DNA of 64,000 bases, from positions 180,677-244,676 of the forward strand of contig CACRXP010000429.1 of NCBI GenBank assembly GCA_902702965.1, read 5' to 3'. Below, one piece after another: positions 46,016 through 58,565 of the stretch. The stretch is from Spirometra erinaceieuropaei (lineage: Eukaryota > Platyhelminthes > Cestoda > Diphyllobothriidea > Diphyllobothriidae). The position numbers and the translations under genes are program-made. Within the stretch, counting starts at the first letter, position 1, and each line of letters opens with the position of its first letter. Below the pieces are notes generated by a model that was given only the letters and a program-made list of their open reading frames with translations, was not told the origin of the DNA and made no database searches.

Positions 46016-49000
46016 ACAAGAATGTACTTATCGCCCATCAAATTGGACTTACCTTGAGTGCATGCTTTAGATTGATGCAAGTTTACAGTGACCAACTATG
46101 CGTGCGGACCCTGTAGGTTGCAAATGGATAAGCAAAAGGTATAAATACTGAGCGATTCGATAAACTTCATCAGCTTTATCCGGGTTGTGAGTATAATCGT
46201 CCTCCATTGAAGTTCGTTTATGCGCATCATTTGTCTAGACAGGTGGGACGGGATCGCAATTTTTCGCTCATTTTATAGGACGTGATGCGTGAAAAGAGAA
46301 AATATTGCAACTTGTGAGCAGTGTAAAAAGGCGCTTTAGGACAAGGGTTTGGTCCGAGAAGTTGTAAACGCATTCTAGTATTAGATACTTAATCACGCAA
46401 ATTCCTCCCTGGCGTTGCATAACAACTTACTGGACGACAGACCTTTTAAGCAACACTTCTAGTCCTTTAAGCACAAGAAAGTTAATTTCAACTTACTTGC
46501 TTTATGAAGAAAGAATTCTGTACAATTCTACAAAAACCAATATTGTGTCCAAAACATTATCTGAGTTTATATACACGAGTATGTCAGTGTAAAAACATGG
46601 AACACGTACCTGGCAATTGATAATACCATCAATCCAAGGTCAGTATGCAACGAAAAGTTCATTCGAGATGTTCTCACATGATTACTAATAATCTGAAATT
46701 GCTTATACATTTTGAATAAGATACAGGCGACAACAGATTATGAGTTAAATGATAGCGTACACGCATGACATTATGTTCACCGGCGAACGTTAAGTGAATA
46801 CTTTGCATAGTTGGATGTTTCGTATGAATACGTTCTGGGTTGTGATAGACACCTTTACGCGACTGAAAGTTAATATAGCGTGAGGTCGGATTTGATGCAA
46901 GAAAAACGAAACACTGTTTCCCATCCTTCAAAATGGAGCGTCAGACCTTCTGACCTAGACGTGATCGGCTATGTGTTTAACTTCCAAATATGCATTTACC
47001 AGAGGACACGGTGTCCAAATTATCATCATGAAGCCCATCTCTTTGTAAGGCACATGGTGGAAATCGCTGATACCCACGGTCGAAATGTCGTTGATGATTT
47101 TGATAATGGTGATGTTGGAAGGGGTAATGGTCGTGGCGGCCTCACTTCCGAACGGGCAAAATAAAGACTATCTGGTGAAAATCTGCAGCTTCTCTAACTG
47201 TCCATCAGGCTCACTTGCACGGCTAATCAGATAAATCCATCGCTGTTCCATTTTTCTATTGAGTCGCGAATTATGCGCAATGAGTAAAAATAAATGAACG
47301 CTATTTTAAGCATATAAATAAATATAAAAAACATATAGAATTTTGGTTTGTATCAGGATGACATCTCTTTAGTAAATGTGACTGTAAAATACGTAGACTT
47401 TAAGTTTCTTGAAGGTGTGTGCACAAATACTCTGGATTGTACTGTTCTCAAGCGTCGGCTTCAAAACAGGTTCCAAACATTTTATTTGTCAAAAATATTT
47501 TTAAATACATTAAAAATAGTAAGTTTTGCTCAGTAAACAAGACAGACTAGTTGCAGATGACCATATTGCGACATTCTAACCGTCGAGCTCTTTATGTCAG
47601 CCCCAAAAGTACCAATTCCTCATACAGTTTCTAATTAGTTTCATTGAAGGCAAAGTATACGGATTGCGGTAAAAAATAATATTTTGTTTTATTTATGCAT
47701 ATTCTTGCGTAAGTAACTGGCGAGATGAAATTTGTCAATCTGTCAGATAAATCAAAATTTTGGCGTTTAAACAATAAAACCCTGGAATATTAGAAAAACA
47801 CCTTTTTAATTGCTGTAAGTTTTTTAAAGCGGAATATAAACAAGCGTGTTATTTTCAAAATGTTATTTACTTTATATATTATAAAAATGGAATTGTATAA
47901 TGTTTGTAGGTTAATGTCCCTAAAGCAGCAATAAAGCAGTAGACAATGTGCGCCCACTTCGAATTTAAACATTTAGCAATTCAAACCATACAAACGGTTG
48001 TCATTTTTGTTTTTTATAAATTAAGTTCACTTTGGTGATTGCAGAGTGCAGCACAGGATTGCCTTGGTTGGGAGTGCAAGTGAAAATACTTTTAATGCAC
48101 AATTATTAAAAGAACTCTACTTCGAGTTCGAAAGCTCAGGCAAATAATCCTACTGTCTCAGTGATCGTGCCTTCGCCTTCTTTTAAATTGAATAATTTTT
48201 TTTAATTTTGCGTACACGATTAAGAATTTTGAATACCAGATTATAATTCCAACAAAAGCATTCCAACAAAAGCTTGCGATTGGAAATAGCGCAGCTTCTC
48301 TCCAAGGTACTTTCTACCAGCGGTCGCGGCAAAAAATTAACATAAATTATCGAAAAATGAGCAATTCAATAAAGCAACTACTTGCCTACAAACAAACTTG
48401 TAGGAGTTCACTCTATTTATTTTGAAAGTTTATTTTTACCGCTCAAGGAATAGGTGAATCTATGTTTGTAGCCCTCTTTCTCGGCGCATGACAGATCGTG
48501 GATTGTCTAAACATCAATGTCGCCTGGTTTTTTTCATTCCTGAAAACAATTTGAAGACAAATTCGAGGGAGAGGAAAAAATTCGCTCTACTGCAAAGAAA
48601 TGCAGGTTTTACTTGGTCAGGCAGCTACGAAAGCTTTTGCCTTCTCGTCTTCACTGGGTGACTGATTTGATCTTAAAACGTGATTTTTCCTCTAGCGCTC
48701 ATAGCGCGCTTAATGTGAATTTAAGGAATATTCGATAGTGTACGTAAAATAAAAATAAAATACATTTTTAATTCGTTTTTCATAGATTAAATAAAAATTT
48801 TTCGCAGAACTCTTGTCAGCGGGATTTTCTTACCGACTCATTTTCACTGAGTATTTTCTTGTCTTTTTTTACCAACAAGTGTAAAAAGACATAAACATCA
48901 TGTTTCGCCATAATTACTTTAAGTTGTTATAATACAGAAAACCTATTTGTGATCAGAAGGAAAACGTTTGCAAAGTAAAACGTTTGACCCGAACTATTAT

Positions 49001-49840
49001 TTACGCCATTTTATCGGTAATTTCAACAGTAAAACGATATTATTGGTATTATCTCTCCATAGCTTCCCAAAAAACAAACATGCAAACCAGATCACTTGGT
49101 TGTCGAACACAATTATTTTAATCCTCATCCAATGGCAAACGTAGACGCATTCTTAGACGCTTATAAATATTATTCTAAATTCTGATTACAATTTCCAGTG
49201 AAAAATCTAATAAACGACGTTTATTTCAATAGCTTACAAATAGTTCATCAAAACTGCGGGTCAACAACGAATTAACGTTCTTACAAATTGGTTAGAAACA
49301 TTCGGTAAACGTTTGACGTTTCGGAGATTCCGATTTACTATACATTTGGAAAAAATGGCAACTTGCAGAAATTTTCAGGTCCTCACAGATCAACTGGCGG
49401 TCGCTGTACTTTCGATACTCAAATTTTCCCACAGGGTTGCATCGGCCATTTATGATCTCTGTAGTGTCCGCCATGTTCGAATTGTGTTTCAGCGAACGAC
49501 GCCTGCCCATGCTCGCCGCTAACTGTCTAGGTGAAGTCACACTGCCTCTTTGTTAGGGGCAGTACTCACAAATGTTGTCGGAAGGTTATGGCATTTGCCG
49601 TAAATCTAATCCGATCTGCTCTCCTCAGGTGCATGAAAGACTTGCTAGGCCTGAAGATCGCATACTACTTTCTTTACGTTTTTCTTGACTGTGGTGCGCA
49701 AAATAAACTGCGTTGGACCTGTCGTTTTCATTTTCCGTCATCGTACGCTCAACGTCCGATAGGGCCTGGTATTCGCGCCCTAACTCAATGATTGACAGTG
49801 ATTTAAAAATAGCGCGAATTGAGCTTTGAAATTCTAGGCA
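46016..49840. other. AT-rich non-coding DNA, no supported gene
   Basis: No recognised domain. A 94-codon frame at 46,880-47,164 and overlapping frames at 49,292-49,540 are unassigned. A 14-bp tandem duplication lies at 48,246-48,273. Confidence 0.3.
48246..48273 (+). repeat. 14-bp tandem duplication
   Basis: ATTCCAACAAAAGC occurs twice in direct succession. Confidence 0.9.
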
Positions 49841-49842
49841 GT

Positions 49843-50070
49843 TTATTATTACCGACAACGACAAAGGAGACTGCAATGGACATTTCTGGCCTATCAGCCG
49901 TTGTTTGCCATTCCTACACAACCGCGAATTGTGCAACGCCTGAGGTTTGAACTCGCAACCTGTTAGGTAGAAGTCCTGCACCTCTAACCTCTGGGCCACG
50001 GACCCGATTACCTGTCGGTTTCGGTCAGGAGTATACAATGCTAGAGGGGCGCTCACCGATCATTCTTAGG
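49843..50070 (-). mobile_element. tRNA-derived SINE with a different head
   Basis: On the minus strand, the 5' module motif GATCGGTGAGCGCCCC and CCGACAGGTAATCGGG precede a tRNA-like head (about 50,005 down to 49,938). The body follows, ending GGCTGATAGGCCAGAAATG, then a GTCTCCTTTGTCGTTGTCGG tail. The two outer modules match the SINE at 6698-7016, but the head and first part of the body differ. No target-site duplication is evident. Confidence 0.75.
49938..50005 (-). repeat. tRNA-like head of SINE
   Basis: A-box-like TGGCCCAGAGG and B-box-like GAGTTCAAACC on the minus strand, at tRNA spacing. The B-box has an A where the consensus has G, and the stems are decayed. Confidence 0.65.
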
Positions 50071-50075
50071 GACAA

Positions 50076-52785
50076 GCATGCATATAGATATATGCATAAC
50101 CAGAAAACGCCAAACGCGCTTAAACAAGTGAAGGCGAGCATAATCCTGCTCTCTCAAGGTGTCCACAGGGACATTTTAAGGTATTCACTTGCTGTTTACT
50201 GAACAATGAAATCATTCACAAGTGTACAGAACGTGACCTGTATTATGAATCCTAGTGAGAAGAACCGATGTCTTCACATTGTGCATTTTGCTCGCTCATT
50301 CAGTTTCTTCAAGAAGGTGTTCTGATCGTCAAAAGAAAATGTATCCAAGTAATTTTGTCAATGCTTATACATTTCCATGAAAATGGACGCTTAATTTATT
50401 CGGACAATCTCCTACGCAAATACATTTTCTTGACGCCTGCTGCTCATTTGAGCATATTTTGTCTTGTGAGTAAAACAATTTACTCTCTTGAGTTCTATGA
50501 AAGTGAGCTCATCGCACTTGACAGTTGATTTATTTTCAATGCTTATTGTGGGAATCAGTTTGCTACCACACAGGCAAAATTTTGGGAACCGGACTTTTTA
50601 TCAATATTTTAGATGCCAGATTCCCAAAAATGTAGGAATTAGGGCTCTTTAGTGCAACAAAAACGTACATATGCAATCCGTTGTTTAAATGGGCCGAACT
50701 TTATAGCCATTTGAAAGGTATACCTGTTGTCACAGAAATGACTACCGCAAAATATTCGGTTGCAGTTTTGAAATTATTAAACAGTACATTTCGTTCAGTC
50801 TAGACTTTGCGCATACGTGATTCAAAAATGGAACGACCAAAGATGCAGCAATTTCGATAGAATTTCAGTATTTTTGCCTTTATTGGAATGCGTGGATGAT
50901 GCCAGAATGCAGCCTACATGTGAGTAAAGATGTCGCCAATGTACACGATATTAACAAAAACTCATCTGTTTACGTTTTTGATAGGAAAATATCCATATCT
51001 TTAATTCGTTAAAAGAAACGACCAGATATGTTAAATTTATCTTGGCCTCCCCGTGTGCAAATGCAAAATGTCCAAATGTCCGCTAACAGAATGCAGTCTA
51101 AAAGCGCTCCTTAAAAGTTAATTTATTAAAAAACGTTTCCTTATTGATTGAAAGTACGTTCGTTGATGACCTCGACTGTGGACGTTCTTTTTATCAGACA
51201 ATGAGGTTTCCAGCGTAGGTGAGTCTTCAAATGCAACCAAGATTATCATTTGCAGAAAATAAACGTCCAAGCACTCGCTACTTTGATAAATATTTTGAAG
51301 TATCTCAATTTTAAGATCTAAACTCGCTCAAAATAATCTTTCTTCATGCACAATCGGATGAAAAACCTGAAAGCCCTGAAGTATTCATCGAAATCGCAAT
51401 GTGGATATGAAACCCTAAGTAACCTGGAACAAAGAAAATGTGAAACGTGTGTTCCAAGAAGGACAGTTATCGTAATAAATTTAAAATGGTATGTTTATGA
51501 TTATTTCTCTCAAGTTTATCTAAACTTTTAGTCAGTTATTTGCCTGGCAGAATATGACCTTATACAAAACGTTTGTCTAATGACGTTTCTATCGGCAAGT
51601 TCATGTAAAATCCTGGTTTACGCATCTAACACAGGTAAAAAACGTAAAGACTAATGCGAATATTCAGAAAACTGCCTTAGTTAATATTCAAAATTTAGGC
51701 TGTTGACGAGTCCCCATATCTGATATTGCACTAACATTAAAAACTATTTATATGCAAGCATCAGCAAAACGCTCTTTTTAAAAGTTATTCTACTTGTGAG
51801 TTCATATATATCTCGTTCATTTTCCATGGGCAGATATTCCATACACCTAAAATGACGATTTAGAACCATTTTTGAATTTTTCAAGATTTCTCGATTTTCT
51901 GAAAGCCTGGCATTTCTAAACAACGCAACACTGCCTTTTAATATTATTTTATGCTGTTAGTTCTAATAAAGTGGTTTATGATCAGAACCGATGTTGGTTC
52001 TGCAAATTACAGTCGGTTTGCAAACGATTAATGATCATAAGTAAATATCAACGCTTTTCATAATCAAGGCCACTGACAATGTATTCATTCATGTTTTAAG
52101 GCGCCGTCTCAGCCGCGCGCTGTCTTTCCAGAGGCAATCGTTGTCACTAGCAGTCTCAAACACTAGTAGGTTTTAAGTTGCCCATTAGAATTAGGTTTTT
52201 AAGTTTATGTACGGCAAACTGCGGCGTTAAATGCAAGTTGATTTGCACCCTAAGGCAAAACAGGGAATCTACTGGCGGATCGATTAGCGGCAACGATGGA
52301 AATTTTCTGATTAATGAGCAACCGAAATTCATCCACAATCCAATCCCAGTGAGGAAATACATGCAAACTGAAAGTCACACAGTTTAGCAAACCCGTAAAC
52401 ACAAGGCTGGCAGAAAAGATGATGCAAGCGACCAACACCGGGTGGATCTTGCGGACGGCTTAAACCGTGGCAGGTCAGAGTGACAGCAAACGAGGTTTCG
52501 AGGAAATTAATGTTATTTTACCAATAAAGTCAGGATGAAATTCCGAAATAGGCGGCTGCAAGTGGTTAAGATACTGTCTGATCGTGTTCCTGCCCAAGTA
52601 TGTAAGGGAAAAAATAAACATTATTTTAATGTCAATCCAGTTTGTTTGACAAGTGTTTTTGTTCTCTCCTTTCCCCTTGAGAGCCGAAAATGTCAATCTT
52701 TTCTGTCCTTTGATGAGGTTTTTCGGGAACTGCGCACTTTGCAGTTCCATGAGTATATAAATTTATTCGGTCTTCCATTTTCCAG
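50076..52785. other. AT-rich non-coding DNA, no supported gene
   Basis: Short unassigned frames only (the longest about 91 codons). Confidence 0.3.
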
Positions 52786-52792
52786 TTTCTTG

Positions 52793-52905
52793 GGACATTT
52801 TGAATAGCAGATTAAGATTCAACTGTGAAAACTTGGTAACGTCGGTAAACTCCGAATTCACGGCCGGAAGGGGAAGGCTTAAGTATAGCCAACGTTCCAA
52901 CGTGG
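52793..52905 (-). repeat. Old fragment of the composite tRNA-like element
   Basis: The stretch TTTTGAATAGCAG followed by CAACTGTGAAAAC and GGGGAAGGCTTAAGTATAGC follows the body-end, head-end and insert order of the 35-38 kb elements. It has many changes: the B-box and T-arm are destroyed. It stops within the D-arm region (CCAACGTTCCAAC). Confidence 0.6.
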
Positions 52906-53079
52906 AATAAATGCTAATCCACTGTCGACACATGCGAAACGCCATCTATTTCTTCATGAGATTATACAGACGTGAGCGCTGCCAAAATCGGGATTTGTTA
53001 AAATTGCAATACTCAATAAATGGGGTACACAGATCTTACATATCTCCCGTAAACAATGCAAGCTAGGCCGTCTTCTCCT

Positions 53080-53600
53080 GCTCATGAAGACAGGTTCACC
53101 AGCGGCGACAAGAACGACAACCTTTTGAACGAATCGCAAAGCTAAACAGGATATTGGACCAGGCAAACCACGAATATACGAAGCATTTCTTCCAGGCAAT
53201 CAGAACCATCTACAGTAGCTGCAGCAAAGAAGCCCCACTATTGTCCATCTCCTATGGAACAGCACTAAACATGGAGAAATCGCAGATTATGTAAATTTGG
53301 ACCCAGCACTTCAAACGCGTTCTCAATCGAGAGATGCGCGACGAACGCCAATCCAAGCGCCCATTCCACCGGACCTCGTCGTGGGCGATACTCGCGGGGA
53401 AGATGAACGACATAGCATAAAAATTTCCGAAAATTTCTTAGAACAAACTTCATTTCGATTGAAAGAACTGCGGAGACCGCATTAGAGGTCAGCATCCGTT
53501 GAAGAGTGCGGTGAAGGCTGGAGTAACAATTTACGAAACAATCCGGCTTGCCGTTGCAAGGTTGAAGGAGCGGCTCGGAGTCGCAAACCTAGCACACGAT
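53080..53600 (+). pseudogene. LINE remnant with the reverse transcriptase core deleted
   Basis: The first part (about 53,110-53,325) reads like the linker between endonuclease and RT in flatworm RTE-like LINEs: FFQAIRTIYSSCSKEAPLL, then EKSQIM, a stop and WTQHFKRVLN. Directly after this, MRDERQSKRPFHR and, with frameshifts, a segment ending AVKAGVTIYETIRLAVARLK (about 53,510-53,570) resemble the region behind the RT core. The whole catalytic core is missing between them, near 53,325-53,335. Stops and shifts confirm inactivation. Family assignment comes from recall of typical sequences and needs a search. Confidence 0.6.
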
Positions 53601-53990
53601 CAATTCAAACGATCAAACCCTTTTAACTAGGCCATAATTTTTATAGACATTTTCTCCAGCGATCCGCGTCGAACACTTCCGTACTTGACACACTGAAAGA
53701 GCTACGCTCGTCCACCCCTTCACATAAACCGTCTCTACTTTCCGTTTCCGCATCTTCACTTTGTCGACGACCGTCACCACTGATGAGCAATGTTTCGGCG
53801 TCGTGACGTTCTCCCCCGTAAAAACTCCAAGCCTTGACTACCACGATTCGGGCTGCCGACGCCAGCCAACCCCTCCTCGACGCCAACGATGCGGACCCGA
53901 TCACAAACTGTCGCCACTGCTAACCCAAATACAAACCACACATCGGTGTAGTAGGTCATTCTGGAATCCAACGCAGTGAAACTGGCAAAT
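53601..53990 (+). pseudogene. Possible C-terminal tail of the LINE remnant
   Basis: GC-richer, with a 72-codon frame rich in Pro, Arg, Thr and Ser (RRQPTPPRRQRCGPD near 53,855-53,900). Low-complexity or zinc-finger tails follow the RT in related LINEs. No Cys/His finger survives here, so the link is positional only. Confidence 0.3.
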
Positions 53991-55845
53991 CAGTTTGAGG
54001 AGCATCGTTCGCGCCAACTGCCCTCAGTCAGCGTGGTGGTCTGTTTAGCCATTTGGACCTCGATGAAATTTTGCGAGCATATTTAGCTTTTCTAATAATG
54101 GAATATTTGAAGGCGGTATGCTCTAGGGTTATCTTTTAGTACCTTGGCCACAGTGGCGGCTTTTATTTGCTAATTTAATGATTATTTTTTCGTCGTTTTA
54201 ACCGAGAGATGTAGGACGTATGAAGTCCGGTGTTTCGAAAAATCACTAATTCTCACTGCAATTGGAACATAGAAATCAACCTTTTAAGGCTGCTGATTGG
54301 CGCATTATAAATAGATCATTGGGATTTTTAAGTAACTCTACAGCGGTTTATTAAGACTGCGGCTGCTAACAGAGGGATCTAATAACGGGCAACTTATTCA
54401 CAAAAAGCAATTTTTATTTCCGTCGACCAGCGTGGCAAACGTGTTATTTTTCTTTCCACATCACTCCTTCAAGGTCGTGCTATAGATTACACACCCTGTT
54501 TGTTCGTCATATTTACGCTTTATGGAATTCCTGCACTTCCGGTGCCCACAGCGAATCCAGTACATTCGAAATTTTAAATTATTGTTGGAACAAATTTCTG
54601 TTTTTACATGAATTTCATGGGATTTATCGTAATTGCGAATGTAAAGATGTTTCTAAGAATGACTGCGTTTGGCCGATGTTAACAAGTGCATCACGAATTG
54701 ACTGATGGGACTTGTGTTAACGTCCCCCTCGCTAGACTTCGTCCTTACGCCGATGTTCTTCACTTTGCTCTAAATACCAGTTTGACTTAGTCTTTAGACA
54801 ACCTTTTGAGATTTAATTTTTGTCGAAATGACCTATACGCGTCGCCCCTTCCCGTCTTCAGTATGCGTCCTTCATCTCAATCACCCGCGGCATTATGTCA
54901 ATCATATTCTGCCTTTCGAACGCAGCCCTAAGTTCTACTCTGACAGTCATCGAGTTCACCCGACGATTCCTCTCTCAACAGTGATTCAATAATCGGTAGC
55001 AATTTAACAACCGTATAGACAGAGGAGTCCTTTACAATTTCTTTAGTGGGACGGCCGCATCGTTGTCATAGTGCACCTTGGTAGAAAAAACTGGCATAGC
55101 TCTTTGTTGCACTCCATTAGTCCATTCATAAGAAGTCTGCGTGATCCAAAAGCGGCCATGTAAACGTTCTTTTTCCCGCTTTGGTCTATTGCTCTGGGAC
55201 ATAGTCTGATTTGACGCAGCTGACGACGAAAGTCACTCATTTTAGATGCTGACTTTTAGGTTTTACAAAAGTGTAACCATGTGTACTTGAAACCGCTTCA
55301 AGATGCACTGCAACCTAAGAACGCTGTAACTATCAAAACCTGCTTTCAAATTAATCTTACCCGAGACCTTACAGGAAATTCATTTAATAAACTCGCAACT
55401 TATATAGCCGGCACTAGATCATTGATCTTAATGCCATTAGGTATTCAAATATATAGAAACCAGAAACAAATATTTGTTTGCACTTATTTGGTAGTGTTAT
55501 TCTTGAAGAGAGAGAGCGCATTTCATCTGGTTTACACTATTTTCAGTTTCCCAAACATTTTAAAGCCCGACCTGATGTCAGGATTTCCAAACTATAAGTT
55601 ACATGCGTTTGCTCAAGAAAAAACGTATATTTCTTATATATTACGAAGACGACAGATAGGACTCAGATGTCGCGCAATGGCTGCGAACCATCTCGTAAGC
55701 TTCAAAAGTAAAATGAAATAGGTTCTGATACAATACAGTACAACGCGACATTTAAAGGTCATAAACAGTCTCGCGATTAGGGACTGTTTAAAATCAAGAT
55801 GATTTCTGTCCATGCGGAACATTTGCAAAAGATGCAATTTTCTTC
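53991..55845. other. Non-coding DNA with one unassigned frame
   Basis: Near 54,725-54,745 the phrase CTAGACTTCGTCCTT matches the flank repeated at 42.2 and 43.6 kb. Otherwise only the 146-codon frame listed separately. Confidence 0.3.
55281..55721 (+). CDS. Unrecognised 146-codon open frame
   Basis: The peptide is moderately hydrophobic in its middle (FVCTYLVVLFLKRESAFHLV could be one membrane-like segment) and basic at the end. No family recognised. About one frame of this length is expected by chance in a window of this size. Confidence 0.15.
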   Translation: MYLKPLQDALQPKNAVTIKTCFQINLTRDLTGNSFNKLATYIAGTRSLILMPLGIQIYRNQKQIFVCTYLVVLFLKRESAFHLVYTIFSFPNILKPDLMSGFPNYKLHAFAQEKTYISYILRRRQIGLRCRAMAANHLVSFKSKMK

Positions 55846-55849
55846 CAAA

Positions 55850-56149
55850 TCAGTAAAGAAAAAAAATATTTTTGCGTTTATGTTTATTAAACAAAGTTTT
55901 ATTTATAATGGCATCACAATCAGTGGAAAAAAACGTCATGCAAGTAAAGCAAGCATGTTTTGCGAAACGGGGTTCGCACGGACAAACTTTAAGAAGTTCG
56001 GTAGAAAGCCGCCATCCCATAATGACTGGAATATTCTGATTTTATGCCGCGCGATCCTTAATATGGCTACTTTGCCTAGAGAAAATGGTCGAGTCGTAAA
56101 CGGAATTTCAGAATTTCGGCCACGATTTCGTGACGCGTCATATCTATTG
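55850..56149 (-). mobile_element. Fold-back MITE arm (copy 9)
   Basis: On the minus strand it starts CAATAGATATGACGCG after TA, then shows GCCGAAATTCTGAAAT, a CGGCATAAAATCAGAATATT segment and later family motifs. One arm only. The 131-codon frame across it is a by-product of the repeat. Confidence 0.6.
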
Positions 56150-57340
56150 TATCTAGTAGTTTTTTCGATTATTGATGCCAAAAGACTCATATGAACATAC
56201 CATCATCACCAGAAGTAAACGATAAATGTATAAAAACGCTGGGTTCTCTGCATAAACCGAAATCAGGAACAACCTAAACATTTACTTCCGTGTCACCAGA
56301 TGGTAGAAAACATTTATAATAAGAAGAACTCGGTTATCGAAATTGTGCACATTACACGGAGTCACCAGTTCCACGCCAAACTACTGCCTACGCTTCGTAT
56401 TGCGTACACGTAAATATTAAGCAGACTCACAGATTCCTAAAAACGTCCTGAAACAACAAAAGTGCTGAATAACTTTATCTAAAACGCAAACCCACAAAAA
56501 AGATAGGGTTTATCGTCACTAAATTTCGCGTTATTTTGCTGCTTTGTTGCTGTATATAGCAAATAACGCCCGAATACAAATACTTTATCTGCAGTCGCCT
56601 CAGCTAATGGACATTTATAAGTGCAGTGTAAGGTGGCAGATTTCCGTGCGACCTTTTGCATTTCTTGAATAAACAGTTTCTGGATGCACATGTGTCAAAA
56701 AACGACGCAGTCTCCGCCTGCCTGAATTATAAATGTTGTAAATTGTGAAGTTCAGTGAATGTCGCAAGGAACGTTTTTTTTCCAAATCAACTGTAGCACT
56801 GGATTTTCTCGAGGAAAATAGTTCTATAGATGTTATTCATTATAGCTGTTTCTTATTAGAGTCGTTATGGAAATGGCAGTATTCATTTATTTCCACATAT
56901 TCTTAACATGAGGCTAGGGAAAAATACATCGGACTTGTCATAAAACCAAGCGCAGTATGTTAGGACGTTATTAGACAATTCGTATTTTGTCATAAGAATC
57001 CTATATTCCGACGAATTTAGTTCGCTCTGTCTGTCCAGAAACAACCAGAAATACTAGTTAGTTGTCTGTTGTATTTTTCAAAGTGAAAGCAAGATTTACG
57101 ACACTGTTTTAAGAAGAAGAGGTATTCGCTAGAACAGCAGGGTTTATTCATCTTTCGTAGCGAATTCAAGCTCAACCCCATCATCACAGACAGTGACGGA
57201 AGCGGTCAACCGTGAAAAGGGAGTTGCAGTATTTACATGATGCAATCGCTATGCTACTGCACACCTATACATATTAACCCCTCTAACCGTCATAGAGTAT
57301 CGTTGTCCGCTGGTGTGCTTACTGCATGATGGACGGCATG
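56150..57340. other. Non-coding DNA, no supported gene
   Basis: Nothing recognisable. Confidence 0.3.
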
Positions 57341-57344
57341 TAAG

Positions 57345-58565
57345 TTGTTAGCTGCTGAAATCTCATCACCCATGTTGAATGTCGGCGTGATGATTGCGCG
57401 GTCAGCAATCTCACCGGCTTTCACGCTTCCAGGTTTGCAAATTACTTTCATAAGATTATGTCACAGCAGCGAATATGAAGTCGGAATGCCATCGCACTTG
57501 TTAATAGACTGGGTTCCCGTGAACCACGACTCAAGGAACTCGTGGTTGATGCGATTATTACCGCTCGCGAGAGTTCTGGTCCAAATTAAATGCCTGGGCG
57601 AGTGTCGTCAAATGAGTCGTAACATGATAGCTGGCGCCATTTTTCCGCACCGCCGTCGCGTGTTGGGCGATTCGCGTCCGAAGCAACCTTTAAGTTTCTC
57701 CAACGTAGTTGCTCTGTCCGCAACCGCACCAGGTACTGCAAACTACTCCAAATGTTTCTTGCAGTGGCAGTGTGTCTTTGACTCTCATCACCTGACACCT
57801 ACTGGTTGTCTCTTGTCTGTGTGCAACGTCCTCGGAGACATCCTTGGCATAGGGATCGTTCGACAAATTTTAGGGTTGACATGGGTTTGTCGCTCGTCGC
57901 GTTTGCGCATGCACTGGTTGATGAAGTTGTGCGGGTACCATTTTCTCCAAGAACACTTTGGTCTTTTGGCCTCTGTGTGTCTCATCAAGCCGATACATCG
58001 TCATTGTGCAGCTGAAATTGTAGCGGACTTGGTGGATTCTGTTAAAGTTTAGTATAGGTGTCCTGATTGTCGCTTTTCCGAACAATTTGGTCTTTTTGCC
58101 ACCACAATATTTGCGACAGACAAAGACATCAAGGAGGGTTATTTGGTTGTTTTTTACTTCTTTATCGGGAATATACCGTTGAGACATTCATCGAACGTTC
58201 GATGATCCAGTGCAATGACTATGAAGATATCCTCTATATACCAAACATAAAATGTCGCTTTGTGGTTTTAGAAGACCACCGACTACCGTTTACAGGACCG
58301 CCGCGGCTATGAGTGCCGAAATCGGTGAACATGTTGGTGTGCTCTTTACCTGCTTGTAGATTTTTCCATCAAACCTGAAGAAAGCCCTCAGACGGAGCCT
58401 CCGAGCGTAAAAGATTTGGACATGTCTGAAGCGATTCCACGTTTCAGCGCGTTTATTCTTTAGTAGTAATTCGAAGGTTTCGACTTCCGGATCTTGAGCA
58501 ATAGAAGCAAAGAATAACATGACATCAAAAGATGCCATGACCTCATTTGACAAGAAACCAACCCC
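57345..58565 (-). pseudogene. Penelope-like retroelement remnant with RT and GIY-YIG domains (copy D, best preserved)
   Basis: Minus-strand frames read in order. The RT palm begins EVMASFDVMLFFASI (about 58,500-58,545), then TCSPISALIA (about 58,305-58,333), a catalytic-motif counterpart YIEDIFIVI (about 58,214-58,240) and ITLLDVFVCRKYCGG (about 58,090-58,130). The linker has FINQCMRKRDE (about 57,900-57,935). The endonuclease follows: FGVVCSTWCGCGQSNYVGET (about 57,693-57,755), RTRIAQHATAV and HEFLESWFTGTQSINKC (about 57,495-57,545). In the catalytic YxDD position the first Asp is Glu. At least one frameshift lies near 58,280, another near 58,160, and a TAA follows YVGET. The residues ordering RT before GIY-YIG are diagnostic of PLEs. 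No hammerhead or terminal repeat was seen next to it. Confidence 0.85.

Noticed and set aside
55799..56194. 131-codon plus frame
   Set aside because: It runs across a MITE arm, and the family copies do not keep the frame.
57345..58052. 235-codon plus-strand open frame
   Set aside because: The opposite strand reads clear Penelope-like RT and GIY-YIG motifs across the same bases, and the plus peptide has no recognisable motif.
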